Source: Brevibacterium album DSM 18261 (GTDB lineage Bacteria > Actinomycetota > Actinomycetes > Actinomycetales > Brevibacteriaceae). From it: 64,000 nucleotides of DNA. The stretch spans positions 124,001 to 188,000 of the forward strand of contig NZ_AUFJ01000011.1 in NCBI RefSeq assembly GCF_000426445.1, written 5' to 3'. The notes below the pieces were generated by a model. It did no database searches, was not told the origin of the DNA, and saw only the letters and a program-made list of their open reading frames with translations. The translations under genes were made by a program, and so were the position numbers. This document shows, piece by piece, positions 1 through 10,059 of the stretch (the stretch's first letter is position 1; each line of letters begins with the position of its first letter).

Positions 1-695
<695 letters not shown>

Positions 696-698
696 CCT

Positions 699-2102
699 CT
701 GAGCGCTGACCTCTTCGCGGACTCCCCGGAGGCGGGCCGGGCACTCGACCCGCTGGCCGTCCGCATGCGGCCGCGCAGCCTCGACGAGGTCGTGGGACAG
801 GAGCACCTCACCTTCCCCGGCTCGCCGCTGCGGCAGCTCGTCGAGGCCGGCTCCGGCTCGCGGACGGGCCCGGCCTCGGTGATCCTGTGGGGGCCGCCGG
901 GCGTGGGCAAGACGACGCTCGCGCACGTGATCTCGCATGCGGAGGGCCGTGCCTTCGTCGAGCTCTCTGCGATCACGGCGGGCGTCAAGGACGTGCGCAC
1001 CGTCATCGAGAACGCCCGCCGGGCGCGCGAGATGTACGGGCAGACGACGGTCCTGTTCCTCGACGAGATCCACCGGTTCTCCAAGGCCCAGCAGGATGCG
1101 CTCCTGCCCGCGGTGGAGAACCGGCTCGTCGTCCTCGTGGCCGCGACGACGGAGAACCCGAGCTTCTCCGTCATCTCCCCCCTGCTCTCCCGGTCCCTGC
1201 TGCTCACGCTCAGGCCGCTCGACGATGCCGCGATCGCCGCGCTGCTCGACCGCGCGGCCTCCGATCCCCGCGGCCTGGCCGGCGAGTTCGCGCTCACCGA
1301 CGAGGCCCGCGAGATGGCGGTGCGGGTCGCCGGTGCGGACGCCCGGCGCTCGCTCACGATCCTCGAGGCCGCCTGCGGCATCGCCCGGGCGCGGGCCGGC
1401 GCCGCGGAGGACGCGGATGAGGGGGATGAGGGGGATGAAGCCGAGGCCGCCGCGCTCCCGGTGCAGGTCGAGGACGTCTCCGAGGCGGCTTCGGAGGCGG
1501 TGCTCCGCTATGACCGCAACGGAGATCAGCACTACGACGTCGTCTCCGCCTTCATCAAGTCGATCCGCGGCTCCGATCCGGACGCCGCGCTCCACTACCT
1601 CGCGCGGATGATCGTCGCCGGCGAGGACCCGCGCTTCATCTGCCGCCGCGTCGTCATCTCCGCGGCGGAGGACATCGGCATGGCGGACCCGCAGGCGCTC
1701 GCGGTCGCGGTGAGCGCGCACCAGGCCGTCGAGCGGATCGGCATGCCCGAGGGCCGGATCCCGCTCGCCGAGGCCGTCGTCTACCTCGCGACGGCCCCGA
1801 AGTCGAACGCCTCCTATCACGCGCTGGACGAGGCGATCGCCGATGTCCGGGCCGGGCACGCGGGCCAGGTGCCCATGCACCTGCGCGATGCGCACTATCC
1901 GGGTGCGAAGGCCCTCGGCCACGGCGAGGGCTACCGGTACTCGCACGACTGGCCCTTCTCCGTCTCCCCGCAGCAGTACCTGCCCGATCCGCTCGCGGAC
2001 CGGCGGTACTACGCGCCCACCGGCAACGGGGCCGAGGCGCGGATGGAGGAGAGGCTGCGCACACTCCGGCGCCTGCGCACGGGTGAGCCGCCCTCGGCCT
2101 GA
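699..2102 (+). CDS. rarA: Replication-associated recombination protein RarA/MgsA (AAA+ ATPase)
   Basis: RarA is a cytoplasmic clamp-loader-like AAA+ ATPase that acts at stalled replication forks. Visible motifs are Walker A GPPGVGKT (about residues 65-72), Walker B FLDEIHRF, sensor stretch ATTENPSF, and the MgsA C-terminal domain ending in the conserved [14 protein letters not shown] region. The first in-frame ATG (765) is the Met inside the conserved PLAxRMRP block, so starting there would cut into the conserved N terminus. The only upstream in-frame start-like codons are CTG 699 and CTG 753. CTG 699 has GAGGAGG nine bases upstream and sits 3 nt after the aspS stop, so I choose it (467 residues). 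An acidic DEGDEGDE insert comes from a 9-bp repeat. The function is sure, the start is inferred. Confidence 0.9.
   Translation: MSADLFADSPEAGRALDPLAVRMRPRSLDEVVGQEHLTFPGSPLRQLVEAGSGSRTGPASVILWGPPGVGKTTLAHVISHAEGRAFVELSAITAGVKDVRTVIENARRAREMYGQTTVLFLDEIHRFSKAQQDALLPAVENRLVVLVAATTENPSFSVISPLLSRSLLLTLRPLDDAAIAALLDRAASDPRGLAGEFALTDEAREMAVRVAGADARRSLTILEAACGIARARAGAAEDADEGDEGDEAEAAALPVQVEDVSEAASEAVLRYDRNGDQHYDVVSAFIKSIRGSDPDAALHYLARMIVAGEDPRFICRRVVISAAEDIGMADPQALAVAVSAHQAVERIGMPEGRIPLAEAVVYLATAPKSNASYHALDEAIADVRAGHAGQVPMHLRDAHYPGAKALGHGEGYRYSHDWPFSVSPQQYLPDPLADRRYYAPTGNGAEARMEERLRTLRRLRTGEPPSA
1415..1439 (+). repeat. 9-bp tandem repeat inside rarA
   Basis: Two full copies and one partial copy of GGATGAGGG encode an acidic D-E-G run between the AAA+ lid and the C-terminal domain. 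The copies keep the reading frame, so length changes of whole units would be tolerated. Confidence 0.6.
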
Positions 2103-2111
2103 GCGGCGTGG

Positions 2112-2117
2112 TAGGCT
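2112..2117 (+). promoter_or_regulatory. Putative -10 element of rpsD
   Basis: TAGGCT fits the actinobacterial TAnnnT -10 box and lies ten bases after the rarA stop. Transcription would start near 2124 and leave a leader of about 145 nt before rpsD. No clear -35 box is visible. Confidence 0.45.
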
Positions 2118-2153
2118 TTTGCGTTGCTGTGCCTCGCACTCAAGGAGGCGGTC

Positions 2154-2203
2154 GGGCGGAACCGGACTCGCGGTCCCGCCCCTCTTTCCCGGACAGGGGG
2201 AAA
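2154..2203 (+). promoter_or_regulatory. Structured leader of rpsD (two consecutive hairpins)
   Basis: GGGCGG (2154-2159) can pair with CCGCCC (2176-2181), with an inner ACCG/CGGT stem after one mismatch. A second hairpin forms from TTTCCC (2185-2190) and GGGAAA (2198-2203). S4 is an RNA-binding autoregulator in other bacteria, so this leader may carry an S4 feedback site. That role is inferred. Confidence 0.4.
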
Positions 2204-2268
2204 CAGCGGTCCGGAACCCGGCCGAGTCGCACCGGCCCGGACAGAAGACACGAACGAAAGGCATGAAC

Positions 2269-2895
2269 ATGACTGCTCCCGCACGTCATCGCCGCACCGT
2301 GCGCCTCTCGCGCGCGCTCGGCATCCCGCTGACCCCCAAGGCCGAGAAGTACTTCGAGCGCCGCCCCTACCCGCCGGGCGAGCACGGCCGCGCACGCCGC
2401 CGCAACGACTCGGACTACTCGGTCCGCCTCAAGGAGAAGCAGCGGCTGCGCGCGCAGTACGGCATCCGCGAGGCGCAGATGCTGGCCGCCTACAAGGAGG
2501 CCAAGCGCCTCCCGGGCCTGACCGGTGAGAACCTCGTCGAGCTGCTCGAGGTCCGCCTCGACGCCCTCGTCCTCCGCTCCGGCTTCGCCCGCACGATGGC
2601 CCAGGCCCGTCAGCTCGTCGTGCACCGCCACATCATGGTCGACGGCAAGCGCGTCGACCGTCCCTCCTTCAAGGTCAAGGAGGGCCAGATGATCCACGTG
2701 CACGAGAAGTCCGCGCAGACGGAGCCCTTCCAGATCGCCGCGGCCGGCGGCCACCGCGATGTGCTGCCGGCGACGCCCGGCTACCTCAACGTGCAGCTCG
2801 ACGCGCTGCAGTCGACGCTGGTGCGGAAGCCCAAGCGCGAAGAGGTGCCCGTCACCGCCGACGTCCAGCTGGTCGTCGAGCACTACTCCCGCTGA
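2269..2895 (+). CDS. rpsD: 30S ribosomal protein S4
   Basis: S4 is a primary 16S rRNA-binding protein that nucleates assembly of the 30S body. The product has 208 residues. It shows the N-terminal S4 domain (RALGIPLTPKAEKYFERRPY and PPGEHGRARRR) and a C-terminal RNA-binding S4 domain around RTMAQARQLVVHRHIMVDGK. No zinc-binding cysteines are present, so it is the C-minus form. Two in-frame ATGs lie six bases apart, at 2263 and 2269. The GAAAGG ribosome binding site (2256-2261) is 7 nt from 2269 but only 1 nt from 2263, so 2269 is preferred. The gene stands alone rather than in the alpha operon, as is usual in actinobacteria, and is followed by a strong terminator. Confidence 0.96.
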   Translation: MTAPARHRRTVRLSRALGIPLTPKAEKYFERRPYPPGEHGRARRRNDSDYSVRLKEKQRLRAQYGIREAQMLAAYKEAKRLPGLTGENLVELLEVRLDALVLRSGFARTMAQARQLVVHRHIMVDGKRVDRPSFKVKEGQMIHVHEKSAQTEPFQIAAAGGHRDVLPATPGYLNVQLDALQSTLVRKPKREEVPVTADVQLVVEHYSR

Positions 2896-2910
2896 TCCCA
2901 GCTCGCGGCG

Positions 2911-2953
2911 CACGGGCCGCCTCGCATCTCCCAGGGGTGCGAGGCGGCCCGTG
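2911..2953 (+). terminator. Intrinsic terminator after rpsD
   Basis: CACGGGCCGCCTCGCA (2911-2926) is perfectly complementary to TGCGAGGCGGCCCGTG (2938-2953), giving a 16-bp stem with an 11-nt loop just after the rpsD stop. No T-tract follows, which is common for actinobacterial terminators. Confidence 0.85.
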
Positions 2954-2970
2954 TCCGATTCACCGTCGTC

Positions 2971-2976
2971 TACACT
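2971..2976 (+). promoter_or_regulatory. Putative -10 element of alaS
   Basis: TACACT (TAnnnT) lies between the rpsD terminator and alaS. It would give a leader of about 60 nt. The -35 region is not recognisable. Confidence 0.5.
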
Positions 2977-3043
2977 GTGAGGCGGCGGTCCGGCGGGCCG
3001 CAGAAGCTTCTCCCCACCTGCAGACGAGGACGGCATCAGTCAT

Positions 3044-5698
3044 ATGAGGACAGCAGAGATCCGGCGGCGCTGGCTCGAATTCTTCGAGGCGAAGGGCCAC
3101 GCCGTGGTCCCCTCGGCGAGCGTCATCAGCGACGACCCGTCGATTCTCTTCAACATCGCCGGGATGGTGCAGTTCATCCCCTACCTCACGGGACGCGAGC
3201 CGGCGCCGTTCGAGCGGGCGACGAGCGTGCAGAAGTGCGTGCGCACGGAGGACATCGACGAGGTCGGCAAGACCACCCGTCACGGCACCTTCTTCCAGAT
3301 GAACGGCAACTTCTCCTTCGGCGACTACTTCAAGGCCGGGGCCATCCGCTTCGCCTGGGAACTGCTGACGACCCCCGAGGAGGCCGGCGGTCTGGGCTTC
3401 GACCCCGAGCGGCTGTGGGCGACCGTCCACCACGAGGACGCGGAGACCGTCGACCTGTGGCTGCAGGAGACGAGCCTGCCGCGTGAGCGCATCCAGTTCC
3501 GCGGCAGCGAGGACAACTATTGGCACACCGGCCAACCGGGACCCGGCGGCTACTGCTCCGAGATCTACTTCGACCGCGGGCCCGCCTACGGCACTGAGGG
3601 CGGGCCGGAGGCCGACGAGGACCGCTACATCGAGATCTGGAACCTCGTGTTCATGGAGTTCGAGCTCTCCGCCGTCCGCTCCAAGACGGACTTCGACGTC
3701 GCAGGCGAGCTGCCGGCCAAGAACATCGACACCGGCATGGGCCTCGAGCGCGTCGCCTTCCTCAAGCAGGGCGTCGAGAACATGTACGAGATCGACGAGG
3801 TCTACCCCGTCATCGAGGCCGCGAGCCGGCTGTCCGGCAGGCGCTACGGCGCCGAGCACGAGGACGACGTCCGCATGCGCGTCGTCGCCGACCACGTGCG
3901 CGCCGCCCTCATCATCATCGGCGACGGGGTCCGGCCCGGCAACGAGGGCCGCGACTACATCCTGCGCCGTCTGCTCCGGCGCGCCGTGCGCGCGATGCGC
4001 CTGCTGGGCGTGACCGAGCCGGTGCTCCCGGAGCTGCTGCCGGTGTCGATGGGCGTCATGAAGGACTCGTATCCCGAGCTCGAACGCGATTTCGACCGGA
4101 TCTCGCGGGTGGCCTATGCCGAGGAGACCGCCTTCCTGCGCACGCTGGAGTCCGGCACGCAGCTGCTGAATGCGGCGGTGGAGCGGGCCGGGGAGGGCGG
4201 CACCCTCACCGGCGACATCGCCTTCGCCCTGCACGACACGCACGGCTTCCCCATCGACCTCACGCTGGAGATGGCCGCCGAGCACGGCGTCGAGGTCGAC
4301 GCCGAGGGCTTCCGCGTGCTCATGGGCGCACAGCGCGAGCGCGCCCGCGCGGACGCGAAGGCGAAGAAGGGCGGGGCGAGGGACCTCAGCGCATACTCGC
4401 AGCTGCTCGAGTCCGGCCGCACCGAATTCATCGGCTACGACGCGCTCAGCTCCGAGGCCCGGGTGCGCGGGCTCGTGCGGGAGGGCGCGGCGGTGGAGCG
4501 CGCACTGCCCGGCGACACCCTCGACCTCGTCCTCGACGTCACCCCGTTCTACGCGGAGTCCGGCGGTCAGCGCGCGGACTCGGGCGTCATCACCGGCGAC
4601 GGCTTCACCGCCCGCGTCCTCGACGTCCAGGCCCCCGTCAAGGGGCTCTCGGCCCACCGCGTCGAGATCGTCTCCGGTGAGCTCGCTCCCGGCGCGGACG
4701 TCCTCGCGCAGGTCGACGCGGGCCACCGGCTGGCCTCGGCGCAGGCGCATTCGGCCACCCACCTCGTCCATTCGGCGCTGCGGACCGTGCTGGGCCCGCA
4801 CGCGGTGCAGGCGGGCTCGCTCAACCAGCCCGGCTACATGCGCTTCGACTACGCCTTCCCGGAGGCGCTGAGCGCGGCCGCGCGCGCGGAGATCGAGGAC
4901 GCGGCGAACATCGCGGTCCGCGACGACCTCGCCGTGAGCTACGAGCACCTCCCGCTGGAGACCGCCCGGGCCTCGGGCGCGCTCGCGCTGTTCGGCGAGA
5001 AGTACCCGGAGATCGTGCGGGTCGTCGACATCGGCGGACCGTTCTCCCGTGAGCTGTGCGGCGGCACGCACGTGGCCTCGACGGCGCAGATCGGGCCGAT
5101 CTCCGTCCTCTCCGAGGCCTCCGTCGGCTCCGGCACCCGCCGGATCGAGGCCTCGGTGGGCCTCGAGGCCTTCCGCGGGCTCGCGAAGGAGCGGACGATC
5201 CTGCAGTCGCTGTCCGAGCTGCTCAAGGTCCCGGGCGCGGACGTGCCCGAGCGCGTGGCCTCCCTCATGGAGCGGCTGCGCGAGGCCGAGCGGACGATCG
5301 CGGACCTCGGGCGGCAGCGCGTGCTCGCGGCGGCCGCGGGTGCCGCGGACTCCGCACGGGAGATCGCAGGCACGGCGGTGACGACGACGGACCTCGGCAC
5401 GCTGGCCGATGCCGGGGACGTCCGCACCTTCGTCACCGACGTCCGCGAGCGCATGGGCGAGGCCGCAGCCGTCGTGGCCGCGGCCGGCACCGTGAACGGC
5501 AAGCCGAGCATCGTGATCGCGGTGAACCCGGCCGCGCGGGAGAACGGCCTGCGGGCCGGGGATCTCGTGAAGGAGGCCTGCGGCGTGCTGGGCGGCGGGG
5601 GCGGTGGCAAGCCGGACCTCGCCCAGGGCGGCGGACAGGACGCGACGAAGATCGCAGAGGCCCTCGCCGCCGTCGCCGCGGCGGTGGGCAGGCGATGA
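3044..5698 (+). CDS. alaS: Alanyl-tRNA synthetase
   Basis: AlaRS charges tRNA-Ala and edits mischarged Ser or Gly. The product has 884 residues, the normal length. Domains in order are a class II catalytic core (RRRWLEFFEAKGHAVVPSAS, GRHGTFF-like TRHGTFFQMNGNFSFGDYFK), a tRNA-recognition helical region, the editing domain with HSATHLVHS (about residue 570) and CGGTHV (about 671), which together supply the zinc ligands, then a coiled region and a Gly-rich C-Ala/DHHA1 domain (LGGGGGGKPDLAQGGG). It begins an apparent operon: its TGA overlaps the ruvX ATG in an ATGA. No T-box-like structure is seen upstream. Confidence 0.97.
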   Translation: MRTAEIRRRWLEFFEAKGHAVVPSASVISDDPSILFNIAGMVQFIPYLTGREPAPFERATSVQKCVRTEDIDEVGKTTRHGTFFQMNGNFSFGDYFKAGAIRFAWELLTTPEEAGGLGFDPERLWATVHHEDAETVDLWLQETSLPRERIQFRGSEDNYWHTGQPGPGGYCSEIYFDRGPAYGTEGGPEADEDRYIEIWNLVFMEFELSAVRSKTDFDVAGELPAKNIDTGMGLERVAFLKQGVENMYEIDEVYPVIEAASRLSGRRYGAEHEDDVRMRVVADHVRAALIIIGDGVRPGNEGRDYILRRLLRRAVRAMRLLGVTEPVLPELLPVSMGVMKDSYPELERDFDRISRVAYAEETAFLRTLESGTQLLNAAVERAGEGGTLTGDIAFALHDTHGFPIDLTLEMAAEHGVEVDAEGFRVLMGAQRERARADAKAKKGGARDLSAYSQLLESGRTEFIGYDALSSEARVRGLVREGAAVERALPGDTLDLVLDVTPFYAESGGQRADSGVITGDGFTARVLDVQAPVKGLSAHRVEIVSGELAPGADVLAQVDAGHRLASAQAHSATHLVHSALRTVLGPHAVQAGSLNQPGYMRFDYAFPEALSAAARAEIEDAANIAVRDDLAVSYEHLPLETARASGALALFGEKYPEIVRVVDIGGPFSRELCGGTHVASTAQIGPISVLSEASVGSGTRRIEASVGLEAFRGLAKERTILQSLSELLKVPGADVPERVASLMERLREAERTIADLGRQRVLAAAAGAADSAREIAGTAVTTTDLGTLADAGDVRTFVTDVRERMGEAAAVVAAAGTVNGKPSIVIAVNPAARENGLRAGDLVKEACGVLGGGGGGKPDLAQGGGQDATKIAEALAAVAAAVGRR

Positions 5699-6159
5699 GC
5701 GGATTCCGCCGGGGCCGCAGGCTCGCGCTCGATGTCGGCAGCGTCCGCATCGGGGTCGCCGCCTGCGATCCCGACGGGATCCTCGCGACCCCGCTCGCGA
5801 CCGTGCGGCGGAAGGACGGCGACGGACCGGCGCTCGACGCGCTCTCGGCCCTCATCGCCGAGCACGAGCCCCTCGAGCTCATCGCCGGACGGCCGACCTC
5901 GCTCGACGGCGCCGACCGCGCCGCCGTGGACCACGCAGGGGAGTTCCTCCGGGCCCTGGCCGCACGCACGGACGTGCCCATCCGCCTCGTGGACGAGCGC
6001 TTCACGACGGTGCAGGCGCACGGCGTGCTGGCCTCGGCCGGGCGGAGCTCGAAGCAGCGGCGGGAGATCGTCGACTCGGTCGCCGCCGTCCTCATCCTCC
6101 AGTCGGCGCTCGACGCGGAGAAGGGCAGCGGGCAGCCCGCCGGGACGCCGCTTCCCTGA
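5695..6159 (+). CDS. ruvX: Holliday junction resolvase-like protein RuvX/YqgF
   Basis: YqgF/RuvX is an RNase H-fold nuclease. Work on the family ties it to 16S rRNA 5' processing as well as to Holliday-junction-like resolution. The product has 154 residues. The LALDVGSVRIGVA motif near the N terminus carries the first acidic residue, VDERFTT carries the middle one, and the C-terminal VDSVAAVLIL segment supplies the last conserved Asp. It overlaps alaS by 4 nt and is followed 18 nt later by mltG. This alaS-ruvX-mltG-aroE order is typical of actinobacteria. Confidence 0.94.
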   Translation: MSGFRRGRRLALDVGSVRIGVAACDPDGILATPLATVRRKDGDGPALDALSALIAEHEPLELIAGRPTSLDGADRAAVDHAGEFLRALAARTDVPIRLVDERFTTVQAHGVLASAGRSSKQRREIVDSVAAVLILQSALDAEKGSGQPAGTPLP

Positions 6160-6177
6160 GCACTAGGAGCTCTCACC

Positions 6178-7329
6178 ATGCATTCGATGGAAGACCTCGG
6201 AACGGAGGCCGGCCTCACCCGGTCGGAGCGCAGCGCGCGCCGACGGCGGATGATGCGGCGCCGGCGGCGGACCGTCACCATCATCGTGTCCGCGCTCGTG
6301 CTGCTGCTGGGCGGGGGAGCGATCGCCGTGACCGTGACGGGCGGGGCGATCTCGGAGGTGCTCGGCCGGGACTCGGACTACGAGGGTGAAGGCGGCGAGG
6401 AGACCGTCGTGGAGGTCCTGCCCGGCTCCTCGCTCACCCAGATCGCGAACCAGCTGGTGGAGGAGGAGGTCATCATGTCCTCGCGGCCCTTCATCAGGGA
6501 GGCGGAGCGGCGGGAGGCCTCATTCCAGGCCCGCTCCTACACGCTGCGGCGGCACATGAGCTCGGAGGCCGCCGTCGAGGCGATGCTCAACCCCGCGACG
6601 TCCCCGCAGGTGCAGATCCCCGAGGGGATGCGGCTGTCCGACATCGAGGCCCGCATGGTCGAATCGGGGATGGACCCGGACGCGGTGACCGCCGCGCTCG
6701 AGGGCAGGACGCCGGCCGACTACGGGCTCGAGGTCGAGGCGCCCTCGCTCGAGGGCTATCTGTTCCCGGCCACCTACGAGGTCGGCCCCGGTGCGACCGC
6801 GGAGTCCGTCGTGCAGGAGATGGTCGACCGGACCGCCGCGGAGATCACCGAGCTCGGCATCGAGCCCGACGAGGTCAACGAGCTGCTCACGCTCGCGAGC
6901 CTCGTCGAGGTGGAGGCGCCGGGGGACCCGGAGGTGCGCCGGAAGGTCGCGCGGGTGTTCCTCAACCGGATCGGGGAGGATTCGGAGACCGACGGCCTCA
7001 TCCAGTCCGATGCGACGGTCGCCTACATCCACGGCGCCCGGGCGGACCTCTCGACCACGGCCGAGGAGCGGGCGAGCGAGGACCCGTACAACACCTACAG
7101 GCATCCCGGCCTGCCGCCGGGCCCCATCAACTCCCCGGGCCGGGAGACGGTCGATGCGGTGCAGGATCCCGCCGAGGGCGACTGGCAGTACTTCGTCGCG
7201 GTCGATCCGGACACCGGGGAGACGAAGTTCGCCGAGACCTACGCCGAGCACCAGGACAACGTCGTCGAGTACCAGGAGTGGCTGCGGAACCACCGCAGCG
7301 CGAACCCCGAGGAGGGGGCGGATGGCTGA
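6178..7329 (+). CDS. mltG: Endolytic murein transglycosylase MltG (YceG-like)
   Basis: MltG cleaves nascent glycan strands and sets peptidoglycan chain length. The 383-residue product has a basic cytoplasmic N terminus (RSARRRRMMRRRRR), one membrane anchor at about residues 32-54, a LysM-like segment (EVLPGSSLTQIANQLVEE), and the extracytoplasmic YceG domain. The catalytic Glu lies in LASLVEVEAPGD, and the late motif LPPGPINSPG is intact. The start ATG 6178 follows an AGGAG at 6165-6169. The gene overlaps aroE by 8 nt. Confidence 0.95.
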   Translation: MHSMEDLGTEAGLTRSERSARRRRMMRRRRRTVTIIVSALVLLLGGGAIAVTVTGGAISEVLGRDSDYEGEGGEETVVEVLPGSSLTQIANQLVEEEVIMSSRPFIREAERREASFQARSYTLRRHMSSEAAVEAMLNPATSPQVQIPEGMRLSDIEARMVESGMDPDAVTAALEGRTPADYGLEVEAPSLEGYLFPATYEVGPGATAESVVQEMVDRTAAEITELGIEPDEVNELLTLASLVEVEAPGDPEVRRKVARVFLNRIGEDSETDGLIQSDATVAYIHGARADLSTTAEERASEDPYNTYRHPGLPPGPINSPGRETVDAVQDPAEGDWQYFVAVDPDTGETKFAETYAEHQDNVVEYQEWLRNHRSANPEEGADG

Positions 7330-8173
7330 GTTCGCGGTCGCGGGCAGTCCCGTCGCGCATTCGCTCTCGCCGCTGCTGCACCGCGCGGCGGCAGCGGCCC
7401 TCGGGCTGAGTGACTTCTCCTACGGACGCTGCGAGCTCACCGCCGGGGAGCTCGCACCGCATCTCGATGCGCACCCCGGGCTGCGGGGGCTCTCTGCGAC
7501 CATGCCGCTCAAGCGCCGGCTCGCCGAGCTCGCCGCAGCGCGCGGGTGGCGACGCGCGCCCGCCGTCGAGGCGACGGGGGCGGCGAACACCCTGCTGCGC
7601 ACCCCGGACGGCGGAGAGGTGCTCAACACGGACGTCGGCGGCATCGTCGCGGCGGTGCGGGAGGCCGCGGAGACCGAGGCCTGGGCCGAGGTCGACGTCC
7701 TGGGCGGCGGCGCGACGGCCGGCTCCGCCCTCGCCGCGGCGGCCGAGCTCGGCTGCGTGCACGCGAACCTCTTCGTCCGCAGCCGGAACCGCGCGGGCGA
7801 GGCCCGGTCCGTCGCCGAGGCCGTGGGGCTCACGACGACGGTGTGCGAGCTGCCGGACTGGGTGCCCGGCGAGCGCGGCCTCACCCTCTCGACCCTGCCT
7901 GCGGGAGTCATGGGCCCAGCCGCCGCCGCGCTGCCGGCCCGGATCGAGGCAGTCGTCTTCGATGCCGCCTACGCCGCCGAGGCGCACGCCTGGCACAGGG
8001 CGCTCACCGGTCACGGGGCCCGCGTCGTCGACGGCAGCCGGATGCTCCTGCACCAGGCCGTCGCACAGCACGTGCGGTTCGCCGCGCTCGCGGGACTGTC
8101 CGCGGCCGCGGCCGAGGCCGCCCGGCCCGCCATCCTCGCCGCGATGGAGGCGGCGCTGGCAGAGCGCGCATGA
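7322..8173 (+). CDS. aroE: Shikimate dehydrogenase
   Basis: AroE reduces 3-dehydroshikimate to shikimate with NADPH. The 283-residue product starts with the substrate-binding GSPVAHSLSP motif, has the catalytic Lys in ATMPLK and the catalytic Asp in NTDVGG, and then a dinucleotide-binding region (VLGGGATAGSAL) that is less canonical than the usual GAGG. It is the first of four shikimate genes in this stretch and overlaps both neighbours (8 nt with mltG, 4 nt with the prepilin peptidase). Because of the divergent nucleotide loop, a quinate/shikimate dehydrogenase-like variant cannot be excluded, but the context favours AroE. Confidence 0.92.
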   Translation: MAEFAVAGSPVAHSLSPLLHRAAAAALGLSDFSYGRCELTAGELAPHLDAHPGLRGLSATMPLKRRLAELAAARGWRRAPAVEATGAANTLLRTPDGGEVLNTDVGGIVAAVREAAETEAWAEVDVLGGGATAGSALAAAAELGCVHANLFVRSRNRAGEARSVAEAVGLTTTVCELPDWVPGERGLTLSTLPAGVMGPAAAALPARIEAVVFDAAYAAEAHAWHRALTGHGARVVDGSRMLLHQAVAQHVRFAALAGLSAAAAEAARPAILAAMEAALAERA

Positions 8174-8850
8174 TCCTCCTGTGGGCCGGGCTCACCGCGG
8201 CTGCGGTCTCCGGCCTGCTCGCCCTCCGCCTGCCGTGGCTCCTCGCCGACGAGGCGGGCATGCGCCTGCTCCGCCGGCACCGGTCGCTGCCGGTGCTCGC
8301 GCTCTGTGCGGGACCGTGCCTGGCCGTGTTCGCCGCGGCCTGCTGGCCGGTGCCGCTGACGCCCCTGCTCGCCTGCGCGCTCGGTGCGCAGGCCGCGGCC
8401 GCTCCCGTCCTCGCCGTCGTCGACGTGCGCATCCGCCGCCTGCCCGACCGGATCGTCCTCCCGCTGTCGGGCCTCACGCTCGCACTCCTCGGCGCCCAGG
8501 CGCTCCTGGACGCCCCTGCCTCCGCGGGGTCACCCGCCCTCACCGCCCTGCTCACGGGCGCGGCCGGCAGCGCGGTCCTGCTGCTGCTCTCACTCGCCGG
8601 CGGCCGGGGCCGCGGGCTGGCGCTCGGCCTCGGCGACGTCAAGGTCGCGTTCTGCGTGGGCGCGGTCGCGGGACTCGTCTCGCCGCTCACGGCCGTGGGC
8701 GCATTCCTGGCCGCGAACCTCACGGGGCTGCTCGAAGCGGGCGTGCGCACCGCGCTCCTCCGGCAGCCGCTCACGACCCGGTTCGCGCTCGGCCCGCACC
8801 TGCTCCTCGGCATGTGGGCGGTGCCGCTGGCGGTCTCCGCCCTTCGGTAG
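8170..8850 (+). CDS. Prepilin peptidase, A24 family (membrane aspartyl protease)
   Basis: This 226-residue polytopic membrane protein carries the two type IV prepilin peptidase signatures: the Asp in [13 protein letters not shown] and the GLGDVK motif. These supply the catalytic aspartates that cleave class III signal peptides of pilins or competence pseudopilins. About six or seven hydrophobic segments are visible. It lacks the N-terminal cysteine-rich methylase domain of PilD, so it is the short actinobacterial form found at the same place (between aroE and aroC) in mycobacteria. No pilin substrate is encoded in the window. The start ATG overlaps the aroE stop. Confidence 0.88.
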   Translation: MILLWAGLTAAAVSGLLALRLPWLLADEAGMRLLRRHRSLPVLALCAGPCLAVFAAACWPVPLTPLLACALGAQAAAAPVLAVVDVRIRRLPDRIVLPLSGLTLALLGAQALLDAPASAGSPALTALLTGAAGSAVLLLLSLAGGRGRGLALGLGDVKVAFCVGAVAGLVSPLTAVGAFLAANLTGLLEAGVRTALLRQPLTTRFALGPHLLLGMWAVPLAVSALR

Positions 8851-8853
8851 TAT
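8848..8853 (+). promoter_or_regulatory. -10 element for leaderless aroC transcript
   Basis: TAGTAT overlaps the prepilin peptidase stop codon and ends 7 nt before the aroC ATG at 8861. RNA starting at the usual distance would begin at the start codon itself. Confidence 0.6.
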
Positions 8854-8860
8854 CTGTGGA

Positions 8861-10045
8861 ATGTTGCGTTGGCTGACTGCAGGCGAGTCCCACGGTGAGG
8901 CGCTCGTCGGAATCCTCGAGGGCCTCCCGGCCCATGTCCCCATCACCCGCGAGCGGATCGCGGCCGCGCTGGCCCGCCGGCGGCTCGGCTACGGCCGCGG
9001 TGCGCGGATGAAGTTCGAGGCGGACGAGCTCCGCCTCCTCGGCGGCATCCGCCACGGTGAGACCCTCGGCGGCCCCGTGGCCATCGAGATCGGCAACACG
9101 GAATGGCCCAAATGGGAGACGGTCATGAGCCCGGACCCCGTGGACCCCGAGGCGCTCGCGGGCTCGGCCCGGGGCGCCCTCCTCACGCGGCCCCGGCCGG
9201 GACACGCGGACCTCGCGGGCATGCAGAAGTACGCCTTCGGCGAGGCCCGGCCCGTCCTCGAGCGCGCGAGCGCGCGCGAGACCGCGACCCGGGTCGCCCT
9301 CGGCGCCGTCGCGCAGTCGCTGCTCGCGGAGCTCGGCATCGGGGTGGTCTCCCACACCGTCGCGATCGGTCCCGTCGAGGGTGCGAGGGACGCCGCGGTG
9401 CCCGGCCCCGAGGACGTCGCCGCCCTCGATGCCGATCCCGTGCGCTGCTTCGACCCCGCGCTCTCGGCCCGCATGGTCGCGGAGATCGACGATGCGAAGA
9501 GGGCCGGCGACACGCTCGGCGGCGTCGTCGAGGTCGCGGTGTGGGGCCTCCCGCCGGGGCTCGGCTCCTTCGTCCACGGCGACCGTCGCCTGGACAGCAG
9601 ACTGGCCGGTGCGCTCATGGGCATCCAGGCGATCAAGGGCGTCGAGGTCGGGGACGGCTTCGAGACCGCTCGCCGCCGCGGTTCTGCCGCGCACGACGAG
9701 ATGGTGCCGGCCGCCGGCGGCGTGCGCAGGCTGAGCGACCGCGCCGGCGGCATCGAGGGCGGCATGTCCACCGGCACCGTGCTCCGCGTGCGCGCGGGCA
9801 TGAAGCCGATCGCGACCGTCCCCCGCGCGCTGCGGACCGTCGACACCGCGACGGGCGAGGCCGCCACAGCGCACCACCAGCGCTCGGACGTGTGCGCCGT
9901 GCCGGCGGCCGGGGTCGTCGCGGAGGGCATGGTCGCGCTCGTCGTCGCACAGGCCGTCCTCGAGAAGTTCGGCGGGGACTCCGTCGACGAGGTCCGGCGC
10001 AATCGCGACTCCTACCTCGCGTCCCTCCGACCCGGAATCGGATGA
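8861..10045 (+). CDS. aroC: Chorismate synthase
   Basis: AroC converts 5-enolpyruvylshikimate 3-phosphate to chorismate with reduced FMN. The 394-residue product begins with the family start [15 protein letters not shown]. It contains the signature [17 protein letters not shown] and the FMN-site block [16 protein letters not shown]. The C-terminal [18 protein letters not shown] region is also conserved. No Shine-Dalgarno sequence precedes it. A TAGTAT box lies 7 nt upstream, so the mRNA is probably leaderless. aroK overlaps or follows within 15 nt. Confidence 0.96.
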   Translation: MLRWLTAGESHGEALVGILEGLPAHVPITRERIAAALARRRLGYGRGARMKFEADELRLLGGIRHGETLGGPVAIEIGNTEWPKWETVMSPDPVDPEALAGSARGALLTRPRPGHADLAGMQKYAFGEARPVLERASARETATRVALGAVAQSLLAELGIGVVSHTVAIGPVEGARDAAVPGPEDVAALDADPVRCFDPALSARMVAEIDDAKRAGDTLGGVVEVAVWGLPPGLGSFVHGDRRLDSRLAGALMGIQAIKGVEVGDGFETARRRGSAAHDEMVPAAGGVRRLSDRAGGIEGGMSTGTVLRVRAGMKPIATVPRALRTVDTATGEAATAHHQRSDVCAVPAAGVVAEGMVALVVAQAVLEKFGGDSVDEVRRNRDSYLASLRPGIG

Positions 10046-10059
10046 AGGACGCATGCGCC

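Noticed and set aside
2263..2268. rpsD start at the first of two ATGs
   Set aside because: The GAAAGG site lies 1 nt from this ATG and 7 nt from the second, which is the better spacing.
2897..3043. T-box leader before alaS
   Set aside because: The upstream region is short and consists of the rpsD terminator, a promoter box and about 60 nt without a T-box sequence or stem I pattern.
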